NCBI GenBank assembly: GCA_023423285.1
Contig: JAFAFV010000039.1
Coordinates: 1-30,713 of the forward strand
Origin: Bacteroidota bacterium
Lineage (GTDB): Bacteria > Bacteroidota > Bacteroidia > Chitinophagales > Chitinophagaceae
DNA: 30,713 bases
Direction of reading: 5' to 3'
Positions within the stretch are counted from its first letter, which is position 1. Each line of letters opens with the position of its first letter. Under the pieces are notes generated by a model, which did not search any database, was not told the origin of the DNA, and saw only the letters and a list, made by a program, of their open reading frames with translations. Below are positions 8,335 to 17,600 of this stretch, in pieces. Both the position numbers and the translations under genes were made by a program.

Positions 8335-9543
8335 ATGCCTCGTATTCTACGCATACATAACCGGCTGATCATTGGCGGGCCTACACTCAATGTTTTGAAT
8401 CTCACAAAATATTTGCAACCCGATTTTGAAACGTTATTGGTTGTGGGCGAAAAAGAACACCACGAGCAGGATGCGGGCGCCATGGCGGCAAAAATGGGCA
8501 TTGAACCGGTGATCATTCCTGAAATGGGACGTTCCATCCACCCGTTAAAAGATTATGCCACCTATCAAAAAATAAAAAAACTTATCAAAAGTTTTCAGCC
8601 TGATATTGTACACACTCATGCCGCCAAGCCCGGCGCTGTAGGCAGGCTGGCTGCCATCACTTCAAAGGTGCCTGTAATTGTACACACTTATCATGGCCAT
8701 GTGTTTCATTCTTATTTTGGAAAGGCAAAAACGCAGGTGTTTCTGAACATTGAAAGAGCTATGGCACTACGGAGCGACGCACTGATAGCCATTAGCGAGC
8801 AGCAGAAAAAAGAGTTAAGCGCCGATTTTAAAATTGCCAACCCCCAAAAGTTTAAAATTGTGCCACTGGGCTTTGAGCTTGACAGGTTTTATACGGATCC
8901 TCAGGCAAAGAGAGAAAAATTTAGAACTGAATTTGACATCAAGGATGATGAAATAGCCATTGGCATTACAGGGCGGCTGGTTCCGGTAAAAAATCACAAC
9001 CTTTTTATTGAAGCACTCGCATATGTTTTAAAAAATACACATAAAAAAATCAGGGCTTTTATTATTGGCGATGGTGAAACAAGGGAAGCCATTGAAAACG
9101 TTGCCAACGCGCTTCGCATTCCATTTACAAAATTTGGAGAAAAGCATACCCCCGCCCGCCCGCTCACCTTTACCAGTTGGCGCACCGATATTGACATCAT
9201 TAATGCAGGGCTGGATATTATTTGCCTCACCTCCCTAAACGAGGGCACACCGGTAAGTTTGATTGAAGCGCAAGCAGCTAATAAGCCTATAGTTTCTACG
9301 CGGGTGGGTGGCATTCAGGATATTGTTATAGAGAACCAGACAGCACTTTTGTCAGATATAACAGACAGGCAAACTTTTTGCAAAAACCTTTTATCGCTGG
9401 TGAATAACGATCAGCTACGTCACAACCTGGGCAAAAACAGTGCAGATTGGGTAATCGAAAGGTTCAGCGTGCAAAGGTTGGCCGCAGACTTTAGAAAACT
9501 TTATTATGAACTAATGCAAACTAAGGGGAAATCTAACTACTAA
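8335..9543 (+). CDS. Glycosyltransferase family 4 (GT-B fold)
   Basis: A 402-residue retaining glycosyltransferase that probably adds one sugar to a lipid-linked polysaccharide precursor at the cytoplasmic membrane face. The N-terminal acceptor half contains GGPTLNVLNLTKYL and DIVHTHAAKPGAVGRLAA, typical of glycan-assembly GT4 enzymes. The C-terminal donor half begins IGITGRLVPVKNHNLFIEAL and carries the E-x7-E motif at Glu303/Glu311 in NEGTPVSLIEAQAANKP. It lies 54 bp after asnB and 12 bp before a PHP phosphatase, all on one strand, which points to exopolysaccharide or capsule synthesis. Donor and acceptor sugars cannot be predicted. No priming transferase, flippase or polymerase is in the window. 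Confidence 0.9.
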   Translation: MPRILRIHNRLIIGGPTLNVLNLTKYLQPDFETLLVVGEKEHHEQDAGAMAAKMGIEPVIIPEMGRSIHPLKDYATYQKIKKLIKSFQPDIVHTHAAKPGAVGRLAAITSKVPVIVHTYHGHVFHSYFGKAKTQVFLNIERAMALRSDALIAISEQQKKELSADFKIANPQKFKIVPLGFELDRFYTDPQAKREKFRTEFDIKDDEIAIGITGRLVPVKNHNLFIEALAYVLKNTHKKIRAFIIGDGETREAIENVANALRIPFTKFGEKHTPARPLTFTSWRTDIDIINAGLDIICLTSLNEGTPVSLIEAQAANKPIVSTRVGGIQDIVIENQTALLSDITDRQTFCKNLLSLVNNDQLRHNLGKNSADWVIERFSVQRLAADFRKLYYELMQTKGKSNY

Positions 9544-9555
9544 AATCCAAAACTC

Positions 9556-10299
9556 ATGTTCGGACTTTTCTCCAAAAAAAAGAATAAAAATACAGTGGTA
9601 GATTATGCATCCATTAAAACGGATATGCATTCGCATCTTTTACCCGGCATAGATGACGGCTCACCAGACCTTGAAACTTCTATACAGTTAATAAGAGGGC
9701 TGAAAGACATGGGTTATAGCAAACTCATCACCACACCGCACATTTTTTGGGATATGTATAAAAACACCCCGAAAATCATTAGCGAAAAATTACACATCTT
9801 ACAAGAGGCATTAAAAGAAAACCAGTTGGATATTGAGATCTGCGCGGCCGCAGAGTATTTTTTGGATGAACACACCGCGGAACTGATCCGTAAAAAAGAA
9901 CCACTGCTTACCATAAGCAGCAATATTGTTTTGGTTGAGTTTTCGGTGATGCACATGTCTATCAACATGAAAGAAACCATTTTTAACCTGATGATGGCCG
10001 GCTATCAACCCATATTAGCGCATCCTGAACGCTACACTTATCTTGCAAAAAATCTGCAGGTGTTTGATGAACTGAAAGCCAACGGTTGCCTGTTTCAGCT
10101 CAATTTACTTTCACTGGCTGGTGGTTACGGGCGCGAAGTACACGACCTGGCCCGCCATTTTCTAAACAATGGTTTTTACTCGCTCATCGGTACAGATGTA
10201 CATCACAGCGGTCATATTGAACGCTTAAAATCGTTTTCAGCGCCGCGCGAACTTCACAATCTACTCGCTTCCGGCCAACTTCTAAACCCCAGGCTGTAG
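9556..10299 (+). CDS. PHP-family tyrosine-protein phosphatase (CpsB/CapC/YwqE type)
   Basis: A 247-residue cytoplasmic metal-dependent phosphatase. Metal-ligand motifs of the PHP fold are clear: DMHSHLLPGIDDGS near residues 23-36 (His25 and His27), TTPHIFW, ILAHPERY, and IGTDVHHSGH near the end. YwqE/CpsB enzymes dephosphorylate the tyrosine-rich tail of bacterial BY-kinases (Wzc/CpsD/YwqD) that control polysaccharide chain length. The gene follows the GT4 gene by 12 bp, and the context supports that role. No BY-kinase or Wza-type export gene is visible here, so the partner kinase must lie elsewhere. A basic FSKKKNKN stretch comes before the domain. Confidence 0.88.
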   Translation: MFGLFSKKKNKNTVVDYASIKTDMHSHLLPGIDDGSPDLETSIQLIRGLKDMGYSKLITTPHIFWDMYKNTPKIISEKLHILQEALKENQLDIEICAAAEYFLDEHTAELIRKKEPLLTISSNIVLVEFSVMHMSINMKETIFNLMMAGYQPILAHPERYTYLAKNLQVFDELKANGCLFQLNLLSLAGGYGREVHDLARHFLNNGFYSLIGTDVHHSGHIERLKSFSAPRELHNLLASGQLLNPRL

Positions 10300-10374
10300 A
10301 ATTGGCAGGAAAAGGGTTTGGTAAAGTTTTTGTTATAAATTGGTTGCTGTTCAAACTTATTAGTGTTTAACTAT

Positions 10375-10382
10375 TATCTTAG
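10375..10382 (+). promoter_or_regulatory. Possible -7 box of the ECF sigma gene
   Basis: TATCTTAG has one mismatch to TAnnTTTG and is followed by C, as many Bacteroidota boxes are. It ends 27 bp before ATG 10410, giving a leader of about 20 nt. It would separate the sigma gene from the polysaccharide block 110 bp upstream. No good -33 element was seen. Confidence 0.35.
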
Positions 10383-10409
10383 CACAATCACAAAAAACTC
10401 CGGTTCACT

Positions 10410-10910
10410 ATGGCAAAAAAAGACTTTAATGACTTATTGGTAGAAAATTCAGATTTTTTAAAGCCGTTTGCCATAAATCTTACAAAGAACAATGAATCGG
10501 CCAATGACCTTTACCAGGAAACGCTTTATAAGGCGCTTGCCAATCATGATAAATACAATCGTGGCACCAATATAAAGGCTTGGTTGTTTACTATTATGCG
10601 GAACATTTTTATAAATGATTACCGCCGTAACTCGAAGCGCAGAACCGTTTTTGACAGCACCCCCGAAGATTACCTGATCAATATGAGCCAGGTTGCAGTA
10701 TCAAACACTGCTGAAGGTTCCCTGAGGGAAAAAGAGATATTAACAGCTATTGATGGTCTGCCAGAGACATTCAAAGTTCCTTTTCAATTATATTTTGAAG
10801 GCTATAAATACCAGGAAATTTCGGATTACCTGGGAGAACCCCTTGGAACCATTAAAAGCCGCATTCACTTTGCACGTAAACTTTTGAAGGAACAGATCAG
10901 AAGGTATTAA
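10410..10910 (+). CDS. ECF-type RNA polymerase sigma factor
   Basis: A 166-residue sigma-70 family protein with only regions 2 and 4, the ECF layout. Region 2 runs about residues 10-80 (SANDLYQETLYKAL, TNIKAWLFTIMRNIFINDYRR), covering core binding and -10 recognition. Region 4 runs about 110-166 (ILTAIDGLPETFKVPFQLYF, YQEISDYLGEPLGTIKSRIHFARKLL), a helix-turn-helix for the -35 element. There is no adjacent anti-sigma (FecR or zinc-finger) or SusC/TonB-receptor gene, so it is not a typical iron- or glycan-uptake sigma. It may be controlled by its own expression or by a distant regulator. A hairpin follows its stop. It may or may not regulate the polysaccharide block before it. Confidence 0.93.
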   Translation: MAKKDFNDLLVENSDFLKPFAINLTKNNESANDLYQETLYKALANHDKYNRGTNIKAWLFTIMRNIFINDYRRNSKRRTVFDSTPEDYLINMSQVAVSNTAEGSLREKEILTAIDGLPETFKVPFQLYFEGYKYQEISDYLGEPLGTIKSRIHFARKLLKEQIRRY

Positions 10911-10927
10911 TCACATTGAACATAATA

Positions 10928-10954
10928 AAAGTTTGCATTGTGTAGCCAAACTTT
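10928..10954 (+). terminator. Hairpin after the ECF sigma gene, weak terminator
   Basis: AAAGTTTG (10928-10935) and CAAACTTT (10947-10954) form a perfect 8-bp stem with an 11-base loop, 17 bp after the sigma stop. Only CTTT and CGTTAG follow, with no real T-run, so termination would be weak. The position still favours a transcript-end role. Confidence 0.45.
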
Positions 10955-11049
10955 CGTTAGTGCCAGGATTCTGCGAGGGCGCTAAAAAAGAATGCTAACT
11001 TATTACGTAATTTATAATATAGTAAATTGCCTCTCTAAGTTGATCGGTC

Positions 11050-11121
11050 ATGTTTGATCTTACCAATAATATTGCATTAATAACCGGCCGACTTTGTGCC
11101 CCTACATGGATGTACTGCTAA
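11050..11121 (+). pseudogene. Remnant of a short-chain dehydrogenase gene start
   Basis: ATG 11050 opens MFDLTNNIALITG, which matches the usual first strand and turn of SDR oxidoreductases (MFDLTgKvALITGasrGIG). After the first glycine the expected GxxxGIG nucleotide-binding loop is missing. The frame reads RLCAPTWMYC and stops at 11121. Other frames downstream give no SDR core either. I read this as a 5' fragment left by a deletion, inside about 380 bp (10911-11291) with no intact gene. The match is from memory of the family and short, so chance is possible. Confidence 0.45.
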
Positions 11122-11196
11122 ACACCTTTGGTATGCAACGCCTGTTTTTGGCAGCGACTGGCCCGCGTATACTTAATATCCTACTCTTATGAGATT

Positions 11197-11397
11197 ATGA
11201 AAAGTATTGTTGACAAATACTTCCAATCTTTTTCAGAAGTTGAAAAGGATTTTTTTTTGGAGGAAATGCAATTACATTTTACAATCTATGATCAGTTTGT
11301 TACTTCGGGGTGCTGTGGCGGCAGTTCATCCACTTCTTTTTCTTCTTCCACTATTTTAAGGTGCACGGCATATTTGCTGGGCTTTATACCATCGTAA
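11197..11397 (+). CDS. Doubtful small ORF, possibly a truncated gene
   Basis: From ATG 11197 a frame of 66 codons begins MKSIVDKYFQSFSEVEKDFFLEEMQ, a polar, helix-like and plausible protein start. From about residue 33 it runs antisense through the end of the YihY-family gene and turns into low-complexity Ser/Cys/Gly sequence, typical of shadow coding. The best reading is a gene fragment whose 3' part was lost at a junction near 11290, or a spurious frame. No family is recognised. It lies in the same debris region as the dehydrogenase remnant. Confidence 0.2.
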   Translation: MKSIVDKYFQSFSEVEKDFFLEEMQLHFTIYDQFVTSGCCGGSSSTSFSSSTILRCTAYLLGFIPS

Positions 11398-12302
11398 TAT
11401 TTTTCAGCAATGGCCTGCGTCAGTTCTGCCCCAAAATACAAAATGAAGGCGGTGTAATACACCCAAACAAGAAGCAGCGCAATGGAACCTGCTGCACCAA
11501 ATACCACACCGGGATTTGCCTGTGTGATATAAATATCTATAAGTAATTTACCTACGCCGAATAAAACAGCTGTAACCGCAGAACCGATCAATGCCGGTTT
11601 CCAGGGAAGGATCACATCAGGCAACACCTTAAAGATTACTGCAAATAACAATGTGATCACTACAAAACTCAACATTGTAGAGAAAACCATAATAATGATG
11701 TGCGAAAGCCCCGGAAAAATTTGTTGAAGCTGGCCCTGCATACTGTTTAATATACCGCTTATAACTAACGATACCAGCAAAATAAACCCAAGCCCAATAA
11801 CGATTGAAAAGGATAATAACCGGTTCATGATTATTTTCAGCCAGCCTTTTTTAGGAACTGGCTTTACCTCCCAAATAGAGTTGATGCTGTCCTGAATTTC
11901 TGTAAATACAGCCGTAGAACCAATAACAAGAGATACTATGCCAATAATCAGCGCAATATTGTTTTTACCTGAAAGGCTGGCATTGTTTACAAAACCTTCA
12001 ATGCTCGATGATAATTGTTGCCCTATGAGTTGGTCTAACTGCGCAAACAACGTTTGCTTTACATCATAATCATTGGCAATAACCATTGTGGCAATGGAAA
12101 GAATAATAGTGAGCAGCGGTGGTATGGAAAATACCGTGAAATACGCCAGTGATCCGCTTAACTTAGGAACTTTATCTTCGGCAAAACCTTTCACAGATGC
12201 TTTGATTACATCCCAAATATCTTTCAGCTTTTGTTTAAAGCCACGCTTCTGCTTCATTTCAGGTTTTTCCTTTGGTTCTGCCTTCTTGTTTTTTGCATTC
12301 AT
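11292..12302 (-). CDS. YihY/BrkB-family (UPF0761) inner-membrane protein
   Basis: A 336-residue polytopic protein with about six membrane helices (near 52-76, 115-134, 162-186, 202-224, 236-256, 268-291), a basic N-terminus and an acidic C-terminal tail. Family signatures are visible: SGSLAYFTVFSIPPLL in helix 1, VVFGAAGSIALLLVWVYYTA in the last helix and LYFGAELTQAIA after it. BrkB was once annotated as ribonuclease BN, which is wrong. The relative YhjD of E. coli is linked to lipid IVA export by suppressor genetics, so a lipid-handling role is reasonable but unproven. It starts 13 bp after the TamL stop, so it is very likely cotranscribed with tamB and tamL. Confidence 0.9.
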   Translation of the reverse strand: MNAKNKKAEPKEKPEMKQKRGFKQKLKDIWDVIKASVKGFAEDKVPKLSGSLAYFTVFSIPPLLTIILSIATMVIANDYDVKQTLFAQLDQLIGQQLSSSIEGFVNNASLSGKNNIALIIGIVSLVIGSTAVFTEIQDSINSIWEVKPVPKKGWLKIIMNRLLSFSIVIGLGFILLVSLVISGILNSMQGQLQQIFPGLSHIIIMVFSTMLSFVVITLLFAVIFKVLPDVILPWKPALIGSAVTAVLFGVGKLLIDIYITQANPGVVFGAAGSIALLLVWVYYTAFILYFGAELTQAIAEKYYDGIKPSKYAVHLKIVEEEKEVDELPPQHPEVTN

Positions 12303-12315
12303 AACTGATGAATTT

Positions 12316-14622
12316 TTAGAAAGGATATCCTATGCCCAGGTTAAGAATCAGATTATCTCTGCGCCACTGCGGATCGCCAAATTTAATTTGATTGAATACC
12401 CAACGGCTGCCTGCCTGCTCGTAAGGTTTGCGCAGCGGCATGGCAAGGTCTGCACGTACTACAAGAATGTTTACATCAATTCTTAAGCCTACGCCGCCGC
12501 CCACTGCTATCTCGCTAAAAGCCCTTCCAAAATTGAACTTGCCTCCCGGCCTTGTAGAATCTTCCCTGGCCAGCCATATATTACCGGCATCTAAAAACAC
12601 AGCACCGTGAATGAAGCGGTAGATTTTAGCCCGCAGTTCTGCGCTGGTTAAAAACTTAATATCTCCCCCCTGATCAGCAAATAGCTGCAGAGTATCCCTG
12701 TTTACATTAAATGTGCCGGGACCCAGCGAGCGTGCACGGAACGCCCTGATGTCATTTCCGCCGCCTGCAAAAAATTGACGCACATAAGGCAGATTTTCAC
12801 TGTTACCGTGCGGAATTCCATAACCAATGTTCATCCTGCCGGCTAAAGTGGTTTTATTTCTTTTTAATTTATAATAATCTCTAAAATCCGCTTCAAGCCT
12901 TAGGTACTGATTGGTTACAGTATTAAAGAGGCGTTTTTTACCGTCAGCATCCGTAGGTAAAAACAGGTTAATAAGGTTTCCGGCACTTTCGGCAGAGCCA
13001 ATGAATAAAATATTATTGCGCCTGTAATCCTGAAACTGGTTGGTATAAGTATAGGTATAATTTGTCCCGATGATGAATTGATTCTCAAAATTTCGCTTCA
13101 ACATAGGAAGCCGCTCCAGCATGCGGGCAAAACTGTCTGTAGTATTGGTGGTTTTGATATAGCTTATGGACAATGGATTGAACTCATGCTCGTTGTACTG
13201 ATTGCCTTTCCAGATATAGCCAAACTCGCCTGTGCCGGAAAGCAGGGTGTAATACCGTGCGCGGTTCATCATTTGCGCGCCAATGGTAATATGTGTTTTG
13301 GGCACGAAGGCATTGTAGCTGTCAAAGTCCCAAATGGGAAAAACAAACCGGGGAAAGGTAAGTCTGGCCTCTGCTCCTAAGGAGTAGGAGTTGGCATTGC
13401 CGTGCTGGCCACTCACCTGTTTTTCAAAACCGCCGGAAAGGGTGATGCGCAGTTGCTCTGCGCCTTTAAAAGTGTTTCTGTTGATGTGTGAGAGTTTCAC
13501 TTCAGAGCCCACAAAGTTGTTAGACTTTGAAATGCCGGCCACTTCAAAAGTGAGCGCTTTTCTTTTCAGCGAGGTAAGAATGAAATCTACATCCATATTA
13601 TTGCTCGAAAGCGTATCAAGAGGTGTAAACTCTGCTTTTACAAATTTAAAAGTACCGATGTTCACCAGCCTGTTCAGGCTCAGCGCATGATCTTTACGAT
13701 TGTATTTTTCTCCTTTTTCAAAAAATATCAAGCGCTCAAAAAGCCTGGGCTTGTATGTATTATATGGATCGTAAATTGAAAAATCCTTAAACTGCACCGG
13801 TTCCCCAATTCTTATCACCGAATCTCTGTCGAGTGTGTAGTTGGGATAAATGTTGATATTTCTTATATAATAGGGCTTAAGGGCAGCCATGGGCGTTTCA
13901 TCCTTCAACTTTAAGTAAACATCTACCTGGTGATTACCAACCGTACTGTCCACCTGCATTAAAATATAATCCGGGCTGAAATAATAATAACCGCTTTCCT
14001 TCAAATCGTTGTCAATGCGTACACGTTCAGCTTTAAATACATCCAGGTCATAAAACTTATCTTTCTTTAATAAGGTTTTGTCGTTTTTATCATTAATTAT
14101 ACTGGTGATCTCATAATTGGTATCAACAACAGGAAATGTGATGTTATTTATGGTGTACCGCTCATGCGTGAACATACGGTAAACAGCTTTTCCTTTTTTG
14201 TCTTTCACCACTTTTTCGCCATCGCCGTATGCCTGCAGGTATCCCTTACTCATAAGGTAGCTTTGCAACACCCGCACATTGCTGTTGATATCTACCTGGT
14301 TCATCAATACCGGCGGTTCACCCAGCTTATTGCGCAGCCAGTGCCTGAAGCCTTTTTCTTTTTTTGGCTCACCTGCCAGGTTGTAAAAGAATAATTTGTA
14401 CCTGATGCCTAAAAAAGTTTTATTTGGCACGGGCCTGGTTAAGCCGGTTAGTGTTTCGCGCAGGTCTTTTTCACCTTTCACTTTTTTCGCTGAATCAGGA
14501 TTGATCTTAACGTCTGCACCGGTATAAAGCACTTCACCAGGTTTCAAGTATTTAGTACTGCTGCAGGCGCCCAGCAACAATACTGAAGTTATCAATAATA
14601 ATATATTTACTTTATTAACCAT
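12316..14622 (-). CDS. tamL: Omp85-family outer-membrane lipoprotein, TamL type (TamA-like)
   Basis: A 768-residue outer-membrane protein of the BamA/TamA superfamily. It starts with a lipoprotein signal ending LLLGAC, with lipobox Cys20; a lipid anchor on a TamA-like protein is the feature that defines Bacteroidota TamL. Residues of about 25-390 form the periplasmic POTRA-like part (NNITFPVVDTNYEI, YYIRNINIYPNYTLDRDSV). From about 400 a 16-strand barrel with alternating aromatic residues follows. The Omp85 loop-6 motif appears as DIRAFRARSLGPG around residues 620-632, and the chain ends LNLGIGYPF with a terminal Phe, as barrel substrates do. It lies 33 bp after tamB and 13 bp before the YihY gene, which supports the TamB partnership. 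Confidence 0.9.
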   Translation of the reverse strand: MVNKVNILLLITSVLLLGACSSTKYLKPGEVLYTGADVKINPDSAKKVKGEKDLRETLTGLTRPVPNKTFLGIRYKLFFYNLAGEPKKEKGFRHWLRNKLGEPPVLMNQVDINSNVRVLQSYLMSKGYLQAYGDGEKVVKDKKGKAVYRMFTHERYTINNITFPVVDTNYEITSIINDKNDKTLLKKDKFYDLDVFKAERVRIDNDLKESGYYYFSPDYILMQVDSTVGNHQVDVYLKLKDETPMAALKPYYIRNINIYPNYTLDRDSVIRIGEPVQFKDFSIYDPYNTYKPRLFERLIFFEKGEKYNRKDHALSLNRLVNIGTFKFVKAEFTPLDTLSSNNMDVDFILTSLKRKALTFEVAGISKSNNFVGSEVKLSHINRNTFKGAEQLRITLSGGFEKQVSGQHGNANSYSLGAEARLTFPRFVFPIWDFDSYNAFVPKTHITIGAQMMNRARYYTLLSGTGEFGYIWKGNQYNEHEFNPLSISYIKTTNTTDSFARMLERLPMLKRNFENQFIIGTNYTYTYTNQFQDYRRNNILFIGSAESAGNLINLFLPTDADGKKRLFNTVTNQYLRLEADFRDYYKLKRNKTTLAGRMNIGYGIPHGNSENLPYVRQFFAGGGNDIRAFRARSLGPGTFNVNRDTLQLFADQGGDIKFLTSAELRAKIYRFIHGAVFLDAGNIWLAREDSTRPGGKFNFGRAFSEIAVGGGVGLRIDVNILVVRADLAMPLRKPYEQAGSRWVFNQIKFGDPQWRRDNLILNLGIGYPF

Positions 14623-14655
14623 TTTTCTGTATTACCAGCATTGCTGCCTAAGCAG

Positions 14656-17600
14656 TTATTCTTCTATCCTGCCTGTGTTGTCACGCTTGCTGCGTTTTTC
14701 AAAACTTTCAAACACTTCTCTGAATCTGTTGTAATCTACCACCATCATAAAACCCACTCCGGTTTCAATGATCTGACCCTCAATGATGCCCTCAGTGCGG
14801 TTGCGCCTGTAGGCGCGCAGGCGGTAGCGGCCATCCCGGGAAAGCATGTACTCAATATTTACATTGCTTGCTAATTGTACGGGCTGCCGGTTGGCCATCG
14901 GACCTTCTATAGCAAAATTATTACCAACTGTTACAGAGAGCCTGTCGTTGAGCAAACGTTTTGTCAAACCCACTTCCAAATCGGTACGGCCAAGTTCTGA
15001 TCCGGTGGTATAATCCATGCCTGATGTCAATTCAAAATTAATATCAACGCCTTGTATAAGATTGGTTGCAAGATTGTTTAACTGCTCTGTAAGCAGCCGG
15101 CTCACACTTTGCCTTGCAAGAGAAGATACGGTGCTGCCACCAGCTAAGCTTTGAAATGGATTGTCAGATACAAAGCGGTTCAGTGCCAGCAGTGCAAAAA
15201 CCTGCTTATTTAAATCGCTTTCGTTACTGTTTACCTGCTGTATGCGCGTGTATACAATGCCATTGAAAGCGTTCCGATCGTTTTCGCGCATATCAAGTTC
15301 GAAGGCAATAGCGGGTTTTAATAGTTCGCCAGTCATTTTTAAGTACACCAGGAACGGCATGCGCTGGCGGTATGTGGTTCTGGTGGCCTGGTCCAGCCCT
15401 TGTATCTGGTCAGCCACAAGGTCAATGGGCGACACGTTAGCTTCGTATATTGCAGTAATGTCAATATTGGCTTCGGTGGGTGCGCCTGTCCATTGCACAG
15501 AACTGCCCTGCTGTATTTCAAATTCCCGCCTGGCAAGGCCTCCCACGCTTAGAATGTAATCTCCTTCAGAAATTTCGTAACGGCCTGTAAGTGATGTTTT
15601 ACCGCTGGGGTCCATTTGAACGCTTAGGTCTGCCTGGCCTTTTACTCTCAACGCATCGCCATTGCGCGGGTCAACAATTATGGAAATTTCTGCATCTTTA
15701 TCAATAGTCAGATTTCCTGAAATATCCACACCCCTAATGCTTGACCTTGTCAGGCTGTCTACATTTAGAGGTATGCGCGCATTGTAAATGGAATCGCTAA
15801 GGTCTACAAATTCAACAATTCCCTGATGATCTGCCGCCACGGGGTCGTTATCAGGAATGACGAAATTGAACCGGGTATCTTCATTTATGGCAGCATCAAA
15901 AGCCACTTCGGGTTTATTCAGGTCACCGCCAATGTGCGCATCCAAATCAAGAAATACGGTTCCGTAAAACAGTTCATTATCGGCAGCCGTTGAGTTCATG
16001 GCTCTGAAATTTTCAGCTTTGACGTCAAGATCGAAAGCAAAATCTGAGTAATTTTTGGTGTAAACAAAACCATCCAATACCACAGGCTGCCCCAGCGAAT
16101 CGCGAATGGTAAATGTATTTAATTGAATGCCTTCACCGGTAAGCGATAATGTTTCATCTTCTATACGGAAATAGGAATTAAGCATGGCAACCGTAAGAGC
16201 GGCATCATTAAATTGTATGTCGCCCAGCAGTTGCGGAGAACTGAGTTTGCCTTTAGCAGTAAGGGCCCCGGTTATGGTACCTGTACCATTCCTGATTTGG
16301 CCACCACTAAGGCTTTCAATATAACGAAGGTCAACCCTGTTGATGTCAATTTTTGCATCCAGCGTGCTTGCCGGCTCGGTGTAGTATAGACCGTTGATGC
16401 GAACATCATGAATTCCTGTTAAAGAGATATCTGCCCGAAATGCATTATCGGTATAATTGTTCACTTTAATGGCTGCATTCCCCACTGAATCTTTCTGGTA
16501 TCTCAGGCCATCAATGGTAAGGTCGGCTTCAAATTGAGGACTTGCAGTAAGATTTCTTACCTGCACATCCCCGTTAATAACACCTCCAAGCAAGGCCGTA
16601 TCCTGATCTGCATAGCGCGTCAGCGTTTCCAACTGAAAATTATTGAACGTGGCTCGTACTGGTGAATTAGGTTGTGTCGAAATGCTGTTGGCTGATAGCG
16701 ACTGCCCGCTATTGCTGATGGTAAAGTTTCTTACATACACGCCACCTTTTCCATACTGAATGAGATTATCAGGTGCCACCTGCCATGTATCATAATTCAA
16801 AAGCAATTTATCGGGATCCAGAGTAAATTGATAGGTTTCATCTTTCACCGTGAATTTGCCGCCAATCCTATATTTGTTTATGTCTTCACTATCGCGCAGC
16901 ATGATATTAACGCCTAACTGGTTATTGGCTGCTGCACCGCTTACTTCAGAATTATATAATTGAATGGCAGGGCTTTCCACGCTACCTACATTTAAGCCAT
17001 AATTTAATTGTGCAGCCTGCCTGTTATCTATATTTAAAACGGTGTTCTTCACGTTAAAGCTGTCGTAAATAATATGGGGAAAATTTCCTTTTACGACCAG
17101 GCTGTCCTGCTGTGTATCTAACAAACCTGTAATAGTTGAAGGTGAAATATGGTTGAGTGCAGGTACAAAACTTTGTATCAGCCGACCATTAATAATATTG
17201 ATGGCAAAGGTCATACGCTGAGGAGGGATTTGTTTTGTTTCACCAATTTCATAATACTTATTTAGGGTATTGATAAAGGCCTGGCCAATATTGGTAAGCT
17301 GGTATTGCCCCTCCAGGCGTGCAGTTACAGCCTCTGATCTGAAATCAATGCTGCTGCCTTCGGGTGAAGATGCCGCGGCCAATGAAACAGTATCAAGTTT
17401 GATGGCCTGCCCGTCTTTTACAATTTGCAGCGCGGTGAAGTAAGCATTACCATTGAGTGCATCAGGATTGATATTGGTAAAATCAAAAGTTCCCAGGCCC
17501 GAAAGCTTGAATTCTGTTTCAGAAAAATTAAGTTGCTGCAGATCTACCATTCGTAAATCCATGTTACCTTTTAAGGATGGACTTTTACCCGCCATATTGA

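Noticed and set aside
11128..11196. TTG-start extension of the small ORF before 11197
   Set aside because: The stretch has no protein-like pattern and no start signal. If any coding exists it begins at ATG 11197, and even that is doubtful.
11292..12302. Ribonuclease BN annotation for the YihY/BrkB protein
   Set aside because: The old rbn label for this family was shown to be an error; the sequence is a polytopic membrane protein with no nuclease motif.
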